The notes beneath the pieces were generated by a model that ran no database searches, was not told where the DNA came from, and worked only from the letters and a program-made list of their open reading frames with translations. Shown piece after piece: positions 6,792-14,864 of a stretch of DNA of 19,250 bases; position 1 is the first letter of the stretch; each line of letters opens with the position of its first letter. Made by a program: the position numbers and the translations under genes. Source of the DNA: CAZSDW01 sp964605705. Its GTDB lineage: Bacteria > Fidelibacterota > UBA2242. The stretch lies in assembly GCA_964605705.1 (NCBI GenBank), contig CAZSDW010000053.1:1-19250 (forward strand), given 5' to 3'.

Positions 6792-6828
6792 TCTTATTAA
6801 TCGTTGATAAGCAGGTAAGGAGAATTTA

Positions 6829-7191
6829 ATGCCCGGAAGAGGAGCACGGAGCGGATTGCAAATGAGATTTAGGGGAGGCAGGAGAACAGAAGCGCATAAA
6901 CAGCAATTTCAGTTCAGAGCCAGGCTTGATAACTTTAATAACTTATTCCAGACGACTGACGTCCAACCAACCAATCAAATTGTTCCCATAAAGACAACAA
7001 CGATTTCCACCAAATCATTAGCGATAATTGACAATGCACTATGTCTTGCTTGTGGTAAATGTGTCGATTCTTGTCCGTTTAGTGCCATATTGATGACGGA
7101 CAGACCATCTATTGACACATCAATCTGTAAAGGTTGTGGCAGGTGCATTGCGGCGTGTCCGGTTAGTGCCATAAGCATTCAAAGAATTTAG
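6829..7191 (+). CDS. 2x[4Fe-4S] ferredoxin-type protein with Arg/Gly-rich N-terminus
   Basis: This 120-residue protein ends in a bacterial 2[4Fe-4S] domain: CLACGKCVDSCP (C72, C75, C78, C82) and CKGCGRCIAACP (C100, C103, C106, C110). The first 30 residues are basic and Gly/Arg-rich (MPGRGARSGLQMRFRGGRR), followed by a polar linker. The leader is related in composition to the three preceding proteins. AAGGAG lies seven bases upstream. It is a likely electron donor, possibly for the radical SAM protein whose gene starts ten bases downstream, or for the cofactor pathway. Confidence 0.92.
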   Translation: MPGRGARSGLQMRFRGGRRTEAHKQQFQFRARLDNFNNLFQTTDVQPTNQIVPIKTTTISTKSLAIIDNALCLACGKCVDSCPFSAILMTDRPSIDTSICKGCGRCIAACPVSAISIQRI

Positions 7192-7200
7192 GAAGAATTC

Positions 7201-8430
7201 ATGTACGCATACGGTCCGGTACCATCCAGAAGATTAGGAAACTCGATTGGCGTCAGCCCGATACCAGCCAAGGTTTGTTCTTATTCCTGTGTCTATTGTC
7301 AATTGGGACGGACCTCGACATTACAGATGAAACGGCAGCGCTTTTTTCCCAGAGAAAAAGTTCTTAGGGACATTGAAACGGTTGTAGCCGCTGCATCTGC
7401 TGATGTTATTACTTTTGCGGGTGATGGTGAACCAACGCTCAGCAATGATCTGGGTTGGCTGATTCGAAAGAGTAAACAGGAATTCGATTTGCCAGTTGCC
7501 GTTATCACCAATGGCTCACTTTTATTTAATGAAGATGTTCAGGCAGATTTACTGGCTGCTGATATCATTTTACCGACACTGGATGCTGGAAATCCGGATA
7601 TTTTCAGGCGGATTAACCGTCCTTACGGATCAATTACCTTTGATAAAATGATTGGTGGTTTGACGGATTTTCGGAAGAAGTACGACGGTCAGCTCTGGCT
7701 GGAAGTAATGCTGATAAAAGATATCAATGATACAGATGAGCAACTGATATTGCTTCGTAATACTGTGAGGGAAATTCAACCGGATAAAGTATTCGTCATG
7801 ACGCCAATTCGCCCACCGGCAGAGAAATGGGTAGAATGCTCAAATCCTGACAGAATCAAGGCAGCTGAGCAAATGTTGTTAAATGCCGTGACTGTAGCAG
7901 ATATGGAAATTGGCGATTTTGGTGTTAACGAGTTTGGGAACGCAACTGAAGCCATCGTGGAGATTTCCGCCCGTCATCCATTGCGACTGGAGCAGGCACA
8001 GGCGATAGAGCAAAAGTTCGCCGAGCCGGGTATTGTAGATAACCTTGTCCATGATAATAAAATTGTCATTAATCATTATCGCCAGACTGATTATATCAGA
8101 CCACTGAAGCCCAAAATGGAAGAGGATCAAACAGAAATAACTGTCAACCGGATCAATTGTTGTACCTACCAGGTGATATTGGGATTGAAAGACCAGGAGA
8201 AGCGGTACAGGGTTATTTTAGCCGATGCCTATTATCAAAGTTTATCACAGGGATTGATGAGCAAAGAGCAACTGCTGGAACATTGTTTTCATTATTTTGT
8301 AAATAATCAATTGTTGGATCGACTGGAATCCAGGTTTGTACTCAGGGATATTTGCAGACAGAATCCTGAATTTGAAAAAGATATCAAAGATGCAATCATA
8401 AACAGGAAGAGTCAGTACAATGCTAATTAA
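7201..8430 (+). CDS. Radical SAM protein with unusual C-terminal domain
   Basis: This 409-residue radical SAM enzyme resembles the COG0731-type Fe-S oxidoreductases that start GPVPSRRLGxSIGVSP. The cluster cysteines are C26, C30 and C33 (CSYSCVYC), and GDGEPTL (74-80) matches the SAM-binding GGE-type motif. The catalytic barrel continues to about 235, followed by a helical region (about 240-305). Residues about 310-409 form an extra domain (starting ITVNRINCCTYQVILGLKD) that the usual ~310-residue members lack and I cannot name. The start has AGGAAG upstream. It overlaps the next gene by 11 bases, so the pair is probably coupled. The substrate is unknown. Confidence 0.88.
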   Translation: MYAYGPVPSRRLGNSIGVSPIPAKVCSYSCVYCQLGRTSTLQMKRQRFFPREKVLRDIETVVAAASADVITFAGDGEPTLSNDLGWLIRKSKQEFDLPVAVITNGSLLFNEDVQADLLAADIILPTLDAGNPDIFRRINRPYGSITFDKMIGGLTDFRKKYDGQLWLEVMLIKDINDTDEQLILLRNTVREIQPDKVFVMTPIRPPAEKWVECSNPDRIKAAEQMLLNAVTVADMEIGDFGVNEFGNATEAIVEISARHPLRLEQAQAIEQKFAEPGIVDNLVHDNKIVINHYRQTDYIRPLKPKMEEDQTEITVNRINCCTYQVILGLKDQEKRYRVILADAYYQSLSQGLMSKEQLLEHCFHYFVNNQLLDRLESRFVLRDICRQNPEFEKDIKDAIINRKSQYNAN

Positions 8431-9058
8431 AATCGTCTATGATAACACATCGATTCGGGAAGACTTACTGAGTGATTGGGGTTTTGCGGCTGTTTTAGAG
8501 ACTGGTAGTAAAAAAATACTGTTTGATGCGGGCGCCGATGGTGATATCCTCCTTCGGAATATGCAAAAGATGGATATTAATCCATTATCTATTGATATGG
8601 TTTTCATTTCTCATCACCATTTTGATCATACCGGCGGACTGGCTGGGTTTTTAGCGGTAAATAATAAGGTGACAATTTACGTACCTGAGTCCCTTCGTGG
8701 AGTTCGTAATGCTGCTAAGGTGATTCATGTGTCGAAGCCTGTTACGATTGCAGATAGCATCCACTCGACCGGTGAACTAAAAGGCATCGAACAGTCATTA
8801 ATAATTGAAACGCAAAAGGGAACTGTATTAGTCGTGGGTTGTTCGCATCCTGGATTGACTGATATAATAAACGCGGCTGAACCTTACGGAAAAACCCATG
8901 CGCTTGTGGGCGGATTTCATGGTTTTAAGGAATTTGATATTTTAAAGAATGTCGATAGAATTTGTCCGACCCATTGCACTCAATATATCAGTGAGATACA
9001 GCGGCGTTTTCCTAACGAATATATTCATGGCGGTGCTGGTAAAATAATTGAATTATAG
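8420..9058 (+). CDS. Metallo-beta-lactamase-fold hydrolase (COG1237-like)
   Basis: This 212-residue protein has the metal site HHHFDHTGG (66-73), a further histidine in GCSHPG (H143) and a third in GGFHGF (H167), the pattern of the COG1237 subfamily. That subfamily is often named after a methanopterin-pathway enzyme on homology alone. It lacks a signal peptide and should be cytoplasmic. It overlaps the radical SAM gene by 11 bases, with AGGAAGAG inside that gene's 3' end. Its actual substrate cannot be read from sequence; related genes recur in anaerobic metal-cofactor clusters. Confidence 0.88.
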   Translation: MLIKIVYDNTSIREDLLSDWGFAAVLETGSKKILFDAGADGDILLRNMQKMDINPLSIDMVFISHHHFDHTGGLAGFLAVNNKVTIYVPESLRGVRNAAKVIHVSKPVTIADSIHSTGELKGIEQSLIIETQKGTVLVVGCSHPGLTDIINAAEPYGKTHALVGGFHGFKEFDILKNVDRICPTHCTQYISEIQRRFPNEYIHGGAGKIIEL

Positions 9059-9105
9059 CCGAAAGAGCGATGCTTGGAGATTTTATCTAAATCCGAGGTA
9101 TTTAA

Positions 9106-10326
9106 CTGGAACTAAACATAACGACATCAAAACATAACTACCTTGCCTTTTTATGGCATGCTGTTTTTCTGGCATTAGCATCAAATTTCATGGATGTGGG
9201 GACGATTATTCCCGCGATGATGGTGGATGCTGGCAGCAGTTCGTTTCAGCTGGGAATCTTGACGGCTATTATGTTGGGTGGCGGAAATCTGGCACAGCTA
9301 ATGTTTGTATCTTTTTTGAATAATAAATCTTCAAAAAAGGCTTACTTGTTGAGTGGTATCAACGCCCGTGTGTTCTCCCTAGGCGGGATGGCACTGTTAT
9401 TTTGGTTTTCAGCACATATTAATAACCTGCTTATTATCTGGTCTATATTTATATTAATTACGTTATTTTCTTTTGGAGGTGCCTTCGCAAATATCAATTA
9501 TGTTGATATTTTTGGGAAATCGGTCTTGCCGGAAAAGAGAAAGGCATTTTTTTCTATTAAACAGGTTATATCCAGTATTGTTGTTTTGCTGTCTGCCTTT
9601 TTTGTCAGGAAAATTTTAACGACCTATGGTTACCCGCTAAATTACGCTGTTTTATTTTTTATCGCTGCGGCATTTCTGGGAATCGCATCCCTGGGATTCT
9701 GGAAAATCAAAGAAATACCAGCTTTCAATTTAAAAATTACTGGTTTTAAAAAATTTGTCAGCATTGTCTATCAAGAGATCCGGGCTAATAAAAAACTGAG
9801 AAATTACCTGCTTTTAACCAATACTCAAGGAATTGCTATTGTATTGATGCCCTTTTTAATCCTGTATGCCAAGAAATCATTTTCCGCCGGCAGCCAGGAC
9901 ATTGGTAACTTTTTAATTTTAAAGGTAATTGGTGGAATTTTAACTGGCAGTATCCTTTTTTACTATTCCCGGAGAATCAAATATCAAATCCTGTTATATA
10001 TTACTTCTGTCAGTGCAATCCTGATTCCACTATATATATTAATACTGCCCGGTGCCGAGTATTTTCCATATATTTTTCTGGTAGGCGGTATTATTTTAAC
10101 TATTTATGGTATTTCAACCAGTGGTATTTTGCTGGAAGTTACCACGAATGAAAACAGGGCTTTATATACAGGTTTGTCTGGTGCCGGGAGCATCCTTCCG
10201 GTGGTTTTCCCATTTATAGGCGGTTGGATCATTACCGAATTCGGATTCATACCGTTTTTTGGGCTATTTATTGCAGTTATTGTCAGTTCGTTCTATTTCA
10301 TCCATAAAATTGATTGTAAACAATGA
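9106..10326 (+). CDS. MFS-family transporter (start codon uncertain)
   Basis: This is a polytopic membrane protein of about 400 residues with around twelve hydrophobic segments, typical for a major facilitator. The first ATG at 9190 falls inside the first helix: the in-frame sequence before it (SKHNYLAFLWHAVFLALASNF) is clearly coding. The frame is open back to a stop at 9103-9105. No ATG, GTG or TTG is available there; the only suitable codon is CTG at 9106, seven bases after GAGG. One extra C in TTTAACTGG would hide an original ATG. I therefore place the start at 9106, with 9190 as the conservative choice. The substrate is unknown. Confidence 0.82.
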   Translation: MELNITTSKHNYLAFLWHAVFLALASNFMDVGTIIPAMMVDAGSSSFQLGILTAIMLGGGNLAQLMFVSFLNNKSSKKAYLLSGINARVFSLGGMALLFWFSAHINNLLIIWSIFILITLFSFGGAFANINYVDIFGKSVLPEKRKAFFSIKQVISSIVVLLSAFFVRKILTTYGYPLNYAVLFFIAAAFLGIASLGFWKIKEIPAFNLKITGFKKFVSIVYQEIRANKKLRNYLLLTNTQGIAIVLMPFLILYAKKSFSAGSQDIGNFLILKVIGGILTGSILFYYSRRIKYQILLYITSVSAILIPLYILILPGAEYFPYIFLVGGIILTIYGISTSGILLEVTTNENRALYTGLSGAGSILPVVFPFIGGWIITEFGFIPFFGLFIAVIVSSFYFIHKIDCKQ

Positions 10327-10333
10327 GGTAAAA

Positions 10334-10987
10334 ATGGAAAAAATATATCCTGATTCTGGCGTGGAATTAAGCCCTTTTACGGCGACGAATTATGACCGTA
10401 TGATGAACGTCGCCTCTTTCGGTTTGTATCGCGGATTTATTCATAGGTCCATCAGAGCAATGGATATTCAGCCAGGAGATAAAATTCTCGATTTAGGGTG
10501 CGGAACCGGGCGCAATGCCTGCATTATGAAAAGCTATCTTGGCGATGACGGCAAAATAACCGGCATCGATGTCTCTTCGATTATGGAGGAGCAATTCCGA
10601 CAGAAATGCGCCGAATTTCACAATGTTGAATTTATCAGGCAAAGAATTGATGAACCATTTTCACTTTCCGAACGATTTGATAAAATATTCATTAGTTTTG
10701 TGATTCACGGTTTTCCGCATGAAGTCAGAAAAGGGGTACTTGATAATATCTTCGCTCATTTAAAGCCGGGCGGCTCATTGTTTATGCTTGATTTTGCGGA
10801 GTTTGATATGAGCACAATTCCAGCGTGGCACCGGTACATTTTTAAAAAAATCGAATGCAAGTACGCCTTTGATTTTATCGAAAGAGATTGGAAACAGATA
10901 TTGACCCAATATCATTTCTCCGACTTTAACGAGTTTTTCTTTGTTAAAAAATATGTCAGATTATTAAAAGCAGTAAAAATCGTATGA
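10334..10987 (+). CDS. Class I SAM-dependent methyltransferase (UbiE-like)
   Basis: This 217-residue methyltransferase shows motif I KILDLGCGTGRNA (50-62), the acidic residue ending strand 2 in ITGIDVSS, and a motif-IV-like FDKIFISFVIHGFP. LKPGGSLFMLDFAE marks motif VI. A longer frame opens within the MFS gene, but GAGGT five bases before the ATG at 10334 fixes the start. The gene follows the MFS stop by seven bases, so the two are co-expressed. The acceptor is unknown; a small molecule or lipid is most usual for this type. Confidence 0.88.
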   Translation: MEKIYPDSGVELSPFTATNYDRMMNVASFGLYRGFIHRSIRAMDIQPGDKILDLGCGTGRNACIMKSYLGDDGKITGIDVSSIMEEQFRQKCAEFHNVEFIRQRIDEPFSLSERFDKIFISFVIHGFPHEVRKGVLDNIFAHLKPGGSLFMLDFAEFDMSTIPAWHRYIFKKIECKYAFDFIERDWKQILTQYHFSDFNEFFFVKKYVRLLKAVKIV

Positions 10988-10992
10988 AATTA

Positions 10993-11019
10993 TTGAAAAT
11001 CCTTTAAAAGTACTATAAT
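10993..11019 (+). promoter_or_regulatory. Possible promoter upstream of glutaredoxin-groES
   Basis: A perfect TATAAT (11014-11019) follows TTGAAA (10993-10998), but the spacer is only 15 bases. It lies in the largest intergenic gap of this stretch and could start a second transcript. Confidence 0.4.
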
Positions 11020-11106
11020 GTTGGTATGAAATTCAGAAACTTTTCGTCTGGGAATGTATCAAAAACAGTGTTGGTAAATTAGTTGAATGTTAGAGAAGAA
11101 AGAAGC

Positions 11107-11364
11107 ATGATGGAGAAAATCGATAAACAGCCCAGGGTGATTGTTTTCACGACACCAACTTGTTCTTGGTGCAACACTGTAAAGCGCTATTTACGGGAAA
11201 AACACGTGCGTTTTCGTGATATTGACGTGAGTCGTGATGCAAACGCCGCAAAGGATCTGGAACGTCGGGGTATCAGGGGAGTGCCCGTATTGTTAATCAA
11301 TAATCGTCCGATTGTTGGCTTTAACAAACCGGAAATTAACCGTCTGATAGGAATTAGAGGCTAA
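11107..11364 (+). CDS. Glutaredoxin-family thiol-disulfide oxidoreductase (CSWC)
   Basis: This 85-residue small thioredoxin-fold protein has the redox motif CSWC (C19-C22 from the chosen start). The cis-proline loop GVPVLLINNRPIVGF identifies the NrdH/glutaredoxin-like group. A TTG at 11083 would add eight residues but lacks a Shine-Dalgarno site, so I prefer ATG at 11107 after the purine-rich AGAGAAGAAAG. It is followed 16 bases later by groES. It probably reduces cysteines or handles clusters in the cofactor pathway, or acts in general thiol repair. Confidence 0.88.
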   Translation: MMEKIDKQPRVIVFTTPTCSWCNTVKRYLREKHVRFRDIDVSRDANAAKDLERRGIRGVPVLLINNRPIVGFNKPEINRLIGIRG

Positions 11365-11380
11365 GGAAAAAGGAGTTAAA

Positions 11381-11650
11381 ATGAAATTACAGCCAATGGA
11401 TGACAGGGTAGTGGTCGAAAGAGTAGAAGAAGAGGTGAAATCGGGAAATATTATTATTCCAGATACTGCAAAGGAAAAACCGCGATTGGGTGTGGTCATT
11501 GCCGTCGGAACTGACGAAGATTTGCAGGAAAAAATCAAGGTCGGCGATAAAATCTTTTATGGAAAATACGTTGGTGATGAAATTGAACTGGAAGGAAAGG
11601 AATATCTCTTTATTCAGCGCTCAGATATTCTTGCGGTCCTTTTAGATTAA
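11381..11650 (+). CDS. groES: GroES co-chaperonin (no groEL in window)
   Basis: This 89-residue GroES starts MKLQPMDDRVVVERVEEE. The mobile loop (about 16-32) contains IIIP in place of the common IVLP and is followed by DTAKEKPRLGVVIAVG. The C-terminus (EGKEYLFIQRSDILAVL) is typical. It is somewhat shorter than the usual 94-97. AGGAG precedes the ATG. No groEL follows; the next gene is an Mrp ATPase. It may be a second GroES copy serving the genomic GroEL, or one assigned to folding cluster proteins. The second idea is inference. Confidence 0.93.
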   Translation: MKLQPMDDRVVVERVEEEVKSGNIIIPDTAKEKPRLGVVIAVGTDEDLQEKIKVGDKIFYGKYVGDEIELEGKEYLFIQRSDILAVLLD

Positions 11651-11711
11651 TTGTTGATAATAACGAATACATACTATCAAGGTATTGTGATTCAAATATG
11701 AGGTAGCTTTT

Positions 11712-12518
11712 ATGGATTTTGATAAAATGAAGGAACAAGACCAGAGAATCAGTGATAATTTGAAGAAAATCAAATACCGGATTGCCGTGTTCAGCGGCAA
11801 AGGTGGTGTAGGGAAGAGCACAGTGGCGGTCAACCTGGCATATTCCCTGCTGAATGAGAAATTAAAAGTCGGCTTGCTCGATGCCGATATAACCGGACCC
11901 AATATTCCGCAGATGGTTGGACTTTCGGGAATGCCAGAGATTATGGATGAGCATCAGATATTACCGCAGATCAAAGACGGACTGCGGGTGATTTCGATTG
12001 CCCCGATGATTCCCAAAGACCAGCCGGTGATCTGGCGCGGACCGTTGCGGTCGGGTACGATTTCCCAGTTTCTGGCGGATGTAATCTGGGAAGATTTGGA
12101 TATACTGGTGACGGATCTGCCACCGGGAACCGGAGATGAAATTCTGACAGTTTCCCAAAAGATACACCCACAATTAGCGATTATTGTGACGACGCCTCAG
12201 GAAGTTTCATTATTGGATTGTCGTCGGGCGGTGAATATGGCAAAGAAGTTAAGTATTCCTAAAATTGCCGTCGTAGAAAATATGTCGGGACTGATTTGTC
12301 CGCATTGTGGCGAGACAATTGATTTCTTTGGTACTGGTGGTGGCGAGCAAATGGCTAAAGATATGGATGTGACATTTTTAGGTCGGATTCCGATGGAAAA
12401 ACGGAGCCGGGAATGCGGCGACAATGGCACACCGGTTGTTTTAGAATATCCGCAATCACAGACAACGGTTACTTTCAATGAAATATCCAGGAATGTGATT
12501 GATTTGCTGGAAAAATAG
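11712..12518 (+). CDS. Mrp/NBP35 (ApbC)-family Fe-S cluster carrier ATPase
   Basis: This 268-residue P-loop ATPase has a deviant Walker A FSGKGGVGKST (27-37), VGLLDADITGPNIP and DLPPGTGDE. The CPHC motif (C196-C199) bridges an Fe-S cluster between subunits in this family. Members receive and hand on [4Fe-4S] clusters. GAGG lies before the ATG at a slightly long distance. It is unrelated to the Mrp antiporter at the left of the window despite the shared name. It stands directly before two MinD-ferredoxin ATPases, an order like the orange protein operon of Desulfovibrio. Confidence 0.95.
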   Translation: MDFDKMKEQDQRISDNLKKIKYRIAVFSGKGGVGKSTVAVNLAYSLLNEKLKVGLLDADITGPNIPQMVGLSGMPEIMDEHQILPQIKDGLRVISIAPMIPKDQPVIWRGPLRSGTISQFLADVIWEDLDILVTDLPPGTGDEILTVSQKIHPQLAIIVTTPQEVSLLDCRRAVNMAKKLSIPKIAVVENMSGLICPHCGETIDFFGTGGGEQMAKDMDVTFLGRIPMEKRSRECGDNGTPVVLEYPQSQTTVTFNEISRNVIDLLEK

Positions 12519-12527
12519 GATTTACTG

Positions 12528-13394
12528 ATGATGAAAATAGCCATTGCCAGTGGAAAAGGCGGTACGGGCAAAACAACGTTGTCTACTAATCTGGCGGTGT
12601 ATCTGTCAGAAAAAATGCCGGTTGTTCTGGTTGACCTCGATGTGGAGGAGCCCAACTCCGGGCTTTTTATCCATGGTGAGTTAATTCATCAGGAAGATAA
12701 ATTCAAAATGGTGCCGGAGTGGAAGTCAAATGATTGTACACTTTGCGGTAATTGCCGGGAAGTCTGTAATTTCCACGCAATTGTACAACTCGCAGATGAA
12801 ATCATGGTCTTTCCACAACTCTGTCACAGCTGCTATGCCTGTTCGGAACTGTGTCCGACAGACTCATTGCCTATGATTCCGGAAAAAATGGGTGAACTCC
12901 GGGAATTTCAGGCGCAAAAATTGACTTTCATCGAAAGTAAACTGGATATTGGTCAGGAACAGGCAGTGCCGTTAATTGAGCAGGCATTGCGCTATTTGGA
13001 TGAAAACCACCCGGATGTGGATTTGAAAATCTTCGATTCACCACCGGGAACCTCCTGCCCGGTGATCGAGGCGACGAAGGACGCAGACCTGGTCATTCTG
13101 GTTACCGAGCCGACACCTTTCGGCTTACATGATCTGAAACTGGCAGTGGAAACCATGCGGGAATTGAAAAAACGCTTTGTCGTAATTATCAACCGCTATG
13201 GGATTGGTAATGATGATGTTGTGGAGTATTGTGACGGTGAAGCCATCCCGATTGTTGCGAAAATCCCAAATAGTAAAGCGATTGCAGAACGGTACAGCCG
13301 GGGTGAATTACTCTTCTCAGCGGTGCCGGAATTTCGGACAGAGCTGGATAAAGTTGTCGATTTTATCAATGCGCTACACCGGGAGCTGAGCTGA
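12528..13394 (+). CDS. MinD-superfamily ATPase with inserted 2x[4Fe-4S] ferredoxin domain (1)
   Basis: This 288-residue protein has Walker A ASGKGGTGKTT (7-17) and switch region VVLVDLDVEEPN. An inserted ferredoxin domain follows: CTLCGNCREVC (C70, C73, C76, C80) and CHSCYACSELCP (C99, C102, C105, C109). The rest of the ATPase includes FDSPPGTSCPV. It should be a soluble dimer that couples ATP hydrolysis to a change in bound Fe-S clusters. Homologues sit in pairs in the ORP operon of Desulfovibrio. The start is a double ATG after AGGA. It shares one base with the next gene (TGATG), so the two are probably translated together as a pair. Confidence 0.95.
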   Translation: MMKIAIASGKGGTGKTTLSTNLAVYLSEKMPVVLVDLDVEEPNSGLFIHGELIHQEDKFKMVPEWKSNDCTLCGNCREVCNFHAIVQLADEIMVFPQLCHSCYACSELCPTDSLPMIPEKMGELREFQAQKLTFIESKLDIGQEQAVPLIEQALRYLDENHPDVDLKIFDSPPGTSCPVIEATKDADLVILVTEPTPFGLHDLKLAVETMRELKKRFVVIINRYGIGNDDVVEYCDGEAIPIVAKIPNSKAIAERYSRGELLFSAVPEFRTELDKVVDFINALHRELS

Positions 13395-14263
13395 TGAAGG
13401 AGATTGTTGTTATTTCCGGCAAGGGCGGAACAGGCAAGACTTCATTGACGGCATCCTTTGCGGTGCTGGGCGGTCAGGATGTGATTGTAGCAGACTGCGA
13501 TGTGGATGCGGCGGATATGCACCTGCTGCTGGAGCCGGATTTTAAAGTCGCTGAGAATTTCTACAGCGGTGTTATCGCGAAAATCGATCAGGATATTTGT
13601 ACTCAATGCGGAAAATGTGCTGAAATTTGCCGCTTTGGTGCTATTCCAGTCATCGATGGTAAATATATTGTTCAGCCACTGGATTGTGAAGGCTGCGGTT
13701 ATTGTGCCCGGATTTGTTTGGTTGATGCCATTATAATGGAAGAGCAGAATGTGGGCGACTGGTACGTCTCGACGATAAAAACCGGCAGCACCATGGTTCA
13801 TGCCAAGTTGGGCATCGGTGCAGAAAATTCTGGCAAGCTCGTTGCCAAAGTCAAAAATGAAGCCAAACGCATCGCCGGGGAACGGCAAAAAGATCTTGTG
13901 CTGGTGGACGGTTCGCCGGGGATCGGTTGCCCGGTGGTTTCATCCTTGTCGGGCGCTCATTTTGTAGTCTTGGTTACTGAGCCGACAGTCTCCGGTTTTC
14001 ACGATCTGGAACGGGTTTATCAGCTGGTGAAGAAATTCGGCATTCACGCCGGCTGCATTATCAATAAAGCCGATCTGAATGCTGAACTCACGCAGCGGAT
14101 CAGGGATTTTATTCAGGTAAATAAAATTGAGCCGCTGGCGGAGCTGCCCTATGATGAAACCTTCACTGCCGCCATGACTGATGGAAAAACAATTGTTGAA
14201 TTCAGTGATGGTGAATTGCAGAAATTAATCCGGCAGAGCTGGGAAAAAATTAAAGAATCTTAG
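13394..14263 (+). CDS. MinD-superfamily ATPase with inserted 2x[4Fe-4S] ferredoxin domain (2)
   Basis: This 289-residue paralogue of the preceding gene has Walker A ISGKGGTGKTS (7-17) and ferredoxin insert cysteines C69, C72, C75, C79 and C98, C101, C104, C108. Leu, not Pro, follows the last cysteine. DGSPGIGCPV is the later ATPase motif. The pair (1)+(2) probably forms a heterodimer. The start overlaps the previous stop by one base. Together with the Mrp ATPase and the NifX-like gene downstream it forms the ORP-like core. Known members interact with ORP; what cofactor this set handles is not visible. Confidence 0.95.
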   Translation: MKEIVVISGKGGTGKTSLTASFAVLGGQDVIVADCDVDAADMHLLLEPDFKVAENFYSGVIAKIDQDICTQCGKCAEICRFGAIPVIDGKYIVQPLDCEGCGYCARICLVDAIIMEEQNVGDWYVSTIKTGSTMVHAKLGIGAENSGKLVAKVKNEAKRIAGERQKDLVLVDGSPGIGCPVVSSLSGAHFVVLVTEPTVSGFHDLERVYQLVKKFGIHAGCIINKADLNAELTQRIRDFIQVNKIEPLAELPYDETFTAAMTDGKTIVEFSDGELQKLIRQSWEKIKES

Positions 14264-14309
14264 CGACCTCTGCGGTTTATGAATTTTAAAATAAAAGAAA
14301 GGAATGATA

Positions 14310-14648
14310 ATGAAAATTGTATTTACAAGTAAAGGCACAGAATGGGCATCGGCAATCGATCCCCGTTTCGGTAGAACTGATTATTTTTTCGTTTATGATG
14401 AAGAATCCGGCGAAATTTCAGCGGTTGATAACCGGGCAATCGCGGAAACCGCCCATGGCGCCGGACCGCAAACAGCCCAGATGCTGTTTGGATTAAAACC
14501 CGATGTATTGATTACCGGCAATGGACCGGGCGGGAATGCCGCGCGGGTGTTGGCGCAGGGCAAAGTGAAAATTTTCGCCGGTGCAGGAGAAATGTCGGTG
14601 AAAGAAGCTTTTGAAGCCTATAAAAATGGTGATTTAAAGGAATTCTGA
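14310..14648 (+). CDS. NifX/NifB-family (dinitrogenase Fe-Mo cofactor-type) protein, ORP-like
   Basis: This 112-residue protein belongs to the NifX-like cofactor-binding fold and matches the orange protein type: FTSKGTEWASAIDPRFGRTDYFFVYDEE, then AHGAGPQTAQMLFGLKPDVLITGNGPGGNAARVL. It has no cysteine, so a cofactor would be held by other groups, as in D. gigas ORP, which binds its Mo-Cu cluster non-covalently. ATGs exist at 14304 and 14310; I chose 14310 because AAGGA then has normal spacing. Located after the MinD-ferredoxin pair, it is the likely cofactor carrier or sink of the pathway. Confidence 0.92.
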   Translation: MKIVFTSKGTEWASAIDPRFGRTDYFFVYDEESGEISAVDNRAIAETAHGAGPQTAQMLFGLKPDVLITGNGPGGNAARVLAQGKVKIFAGAGEMSVKEAFEAYKNGDLKEF

Positions 14649-14651
14649 TTT

Positions 14652-14864
14652 TTGGCAATTCGATATTGTAAATGGTACCCGGTTTGCCCGATGAAGCATT
14701 TCTACGAAAAAGGATTACTGGCGGTAAAGTGGGTGCGAGATTATTGTTTCAGTAATTGGCGGAATTGTGTTCGGTATGAAATGGAAGAATCGGGGAAGTA
14801 TCACCCAGATAACATGTTGCCGGATGGTTCTATCGATGAAAATTTAAAGGAGAAGTACATTTGA
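14652..14864 (+). CDS. Small four-cysteine protein of unknown function
   Basis: This 70-residue protein starts at TTG with AAAGGA upstream. It opens MAIRYCKWYPVCPMKHFYEKG and carries C6, C12, C32 and C39 (C-x5-C-x19-C-x6-C), followed by VRYEMEE and a HPDNMLPDGS stretch. Aromatic-rich and conserved-looking, it could bind one zinc or one Fe-S cluster. Its stop overlaps the next start (TTGA), which suggests a coupled DUF89 partner. I cannot name a family with confidence. Confidence 0.75.
   Translation: MAIRYCKWYPVCPMKHFYEKGLLAVKWVRDYCFSNWRNCVRYEMEESGKYHPDNMLPDGSIDENLKEKYI

Noticed and set aside
8420..9058. Methanopterin pathway enzyme
   Set aside because: The COG1237 name is usually transferred by homology; no other methanopterin genes are present.
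11685..11700. Possible Rex half-site (TTGTGA) upstream of the Mrp ATPase gene
   Set aside because: No matching TCACAA arm at the right distance, so not a Rex box.
12197..12655. Minus-strand frame of 152 codons over the Mrp/MinD junction
   Set aside because: Low-complexity Ser/Thr-rich translation, opposite two clear ATPases.
13442..13888. Minus-strand frame of 148 codons inside the second MinD-ferredoxin gene
   Set aside because: Antisense shadow; the plus strand encodes conserved Walker and ferredoxin motifs.
11712..14648. Nitrogenase (nif) gene cluster
   Set aside because: NifX-like and NifB-like names arise from a shared domain; there is no nifH, nifD, nifK, nifE or full nifB, and the P-loop proteins are Mrp/MinD, not NifH.
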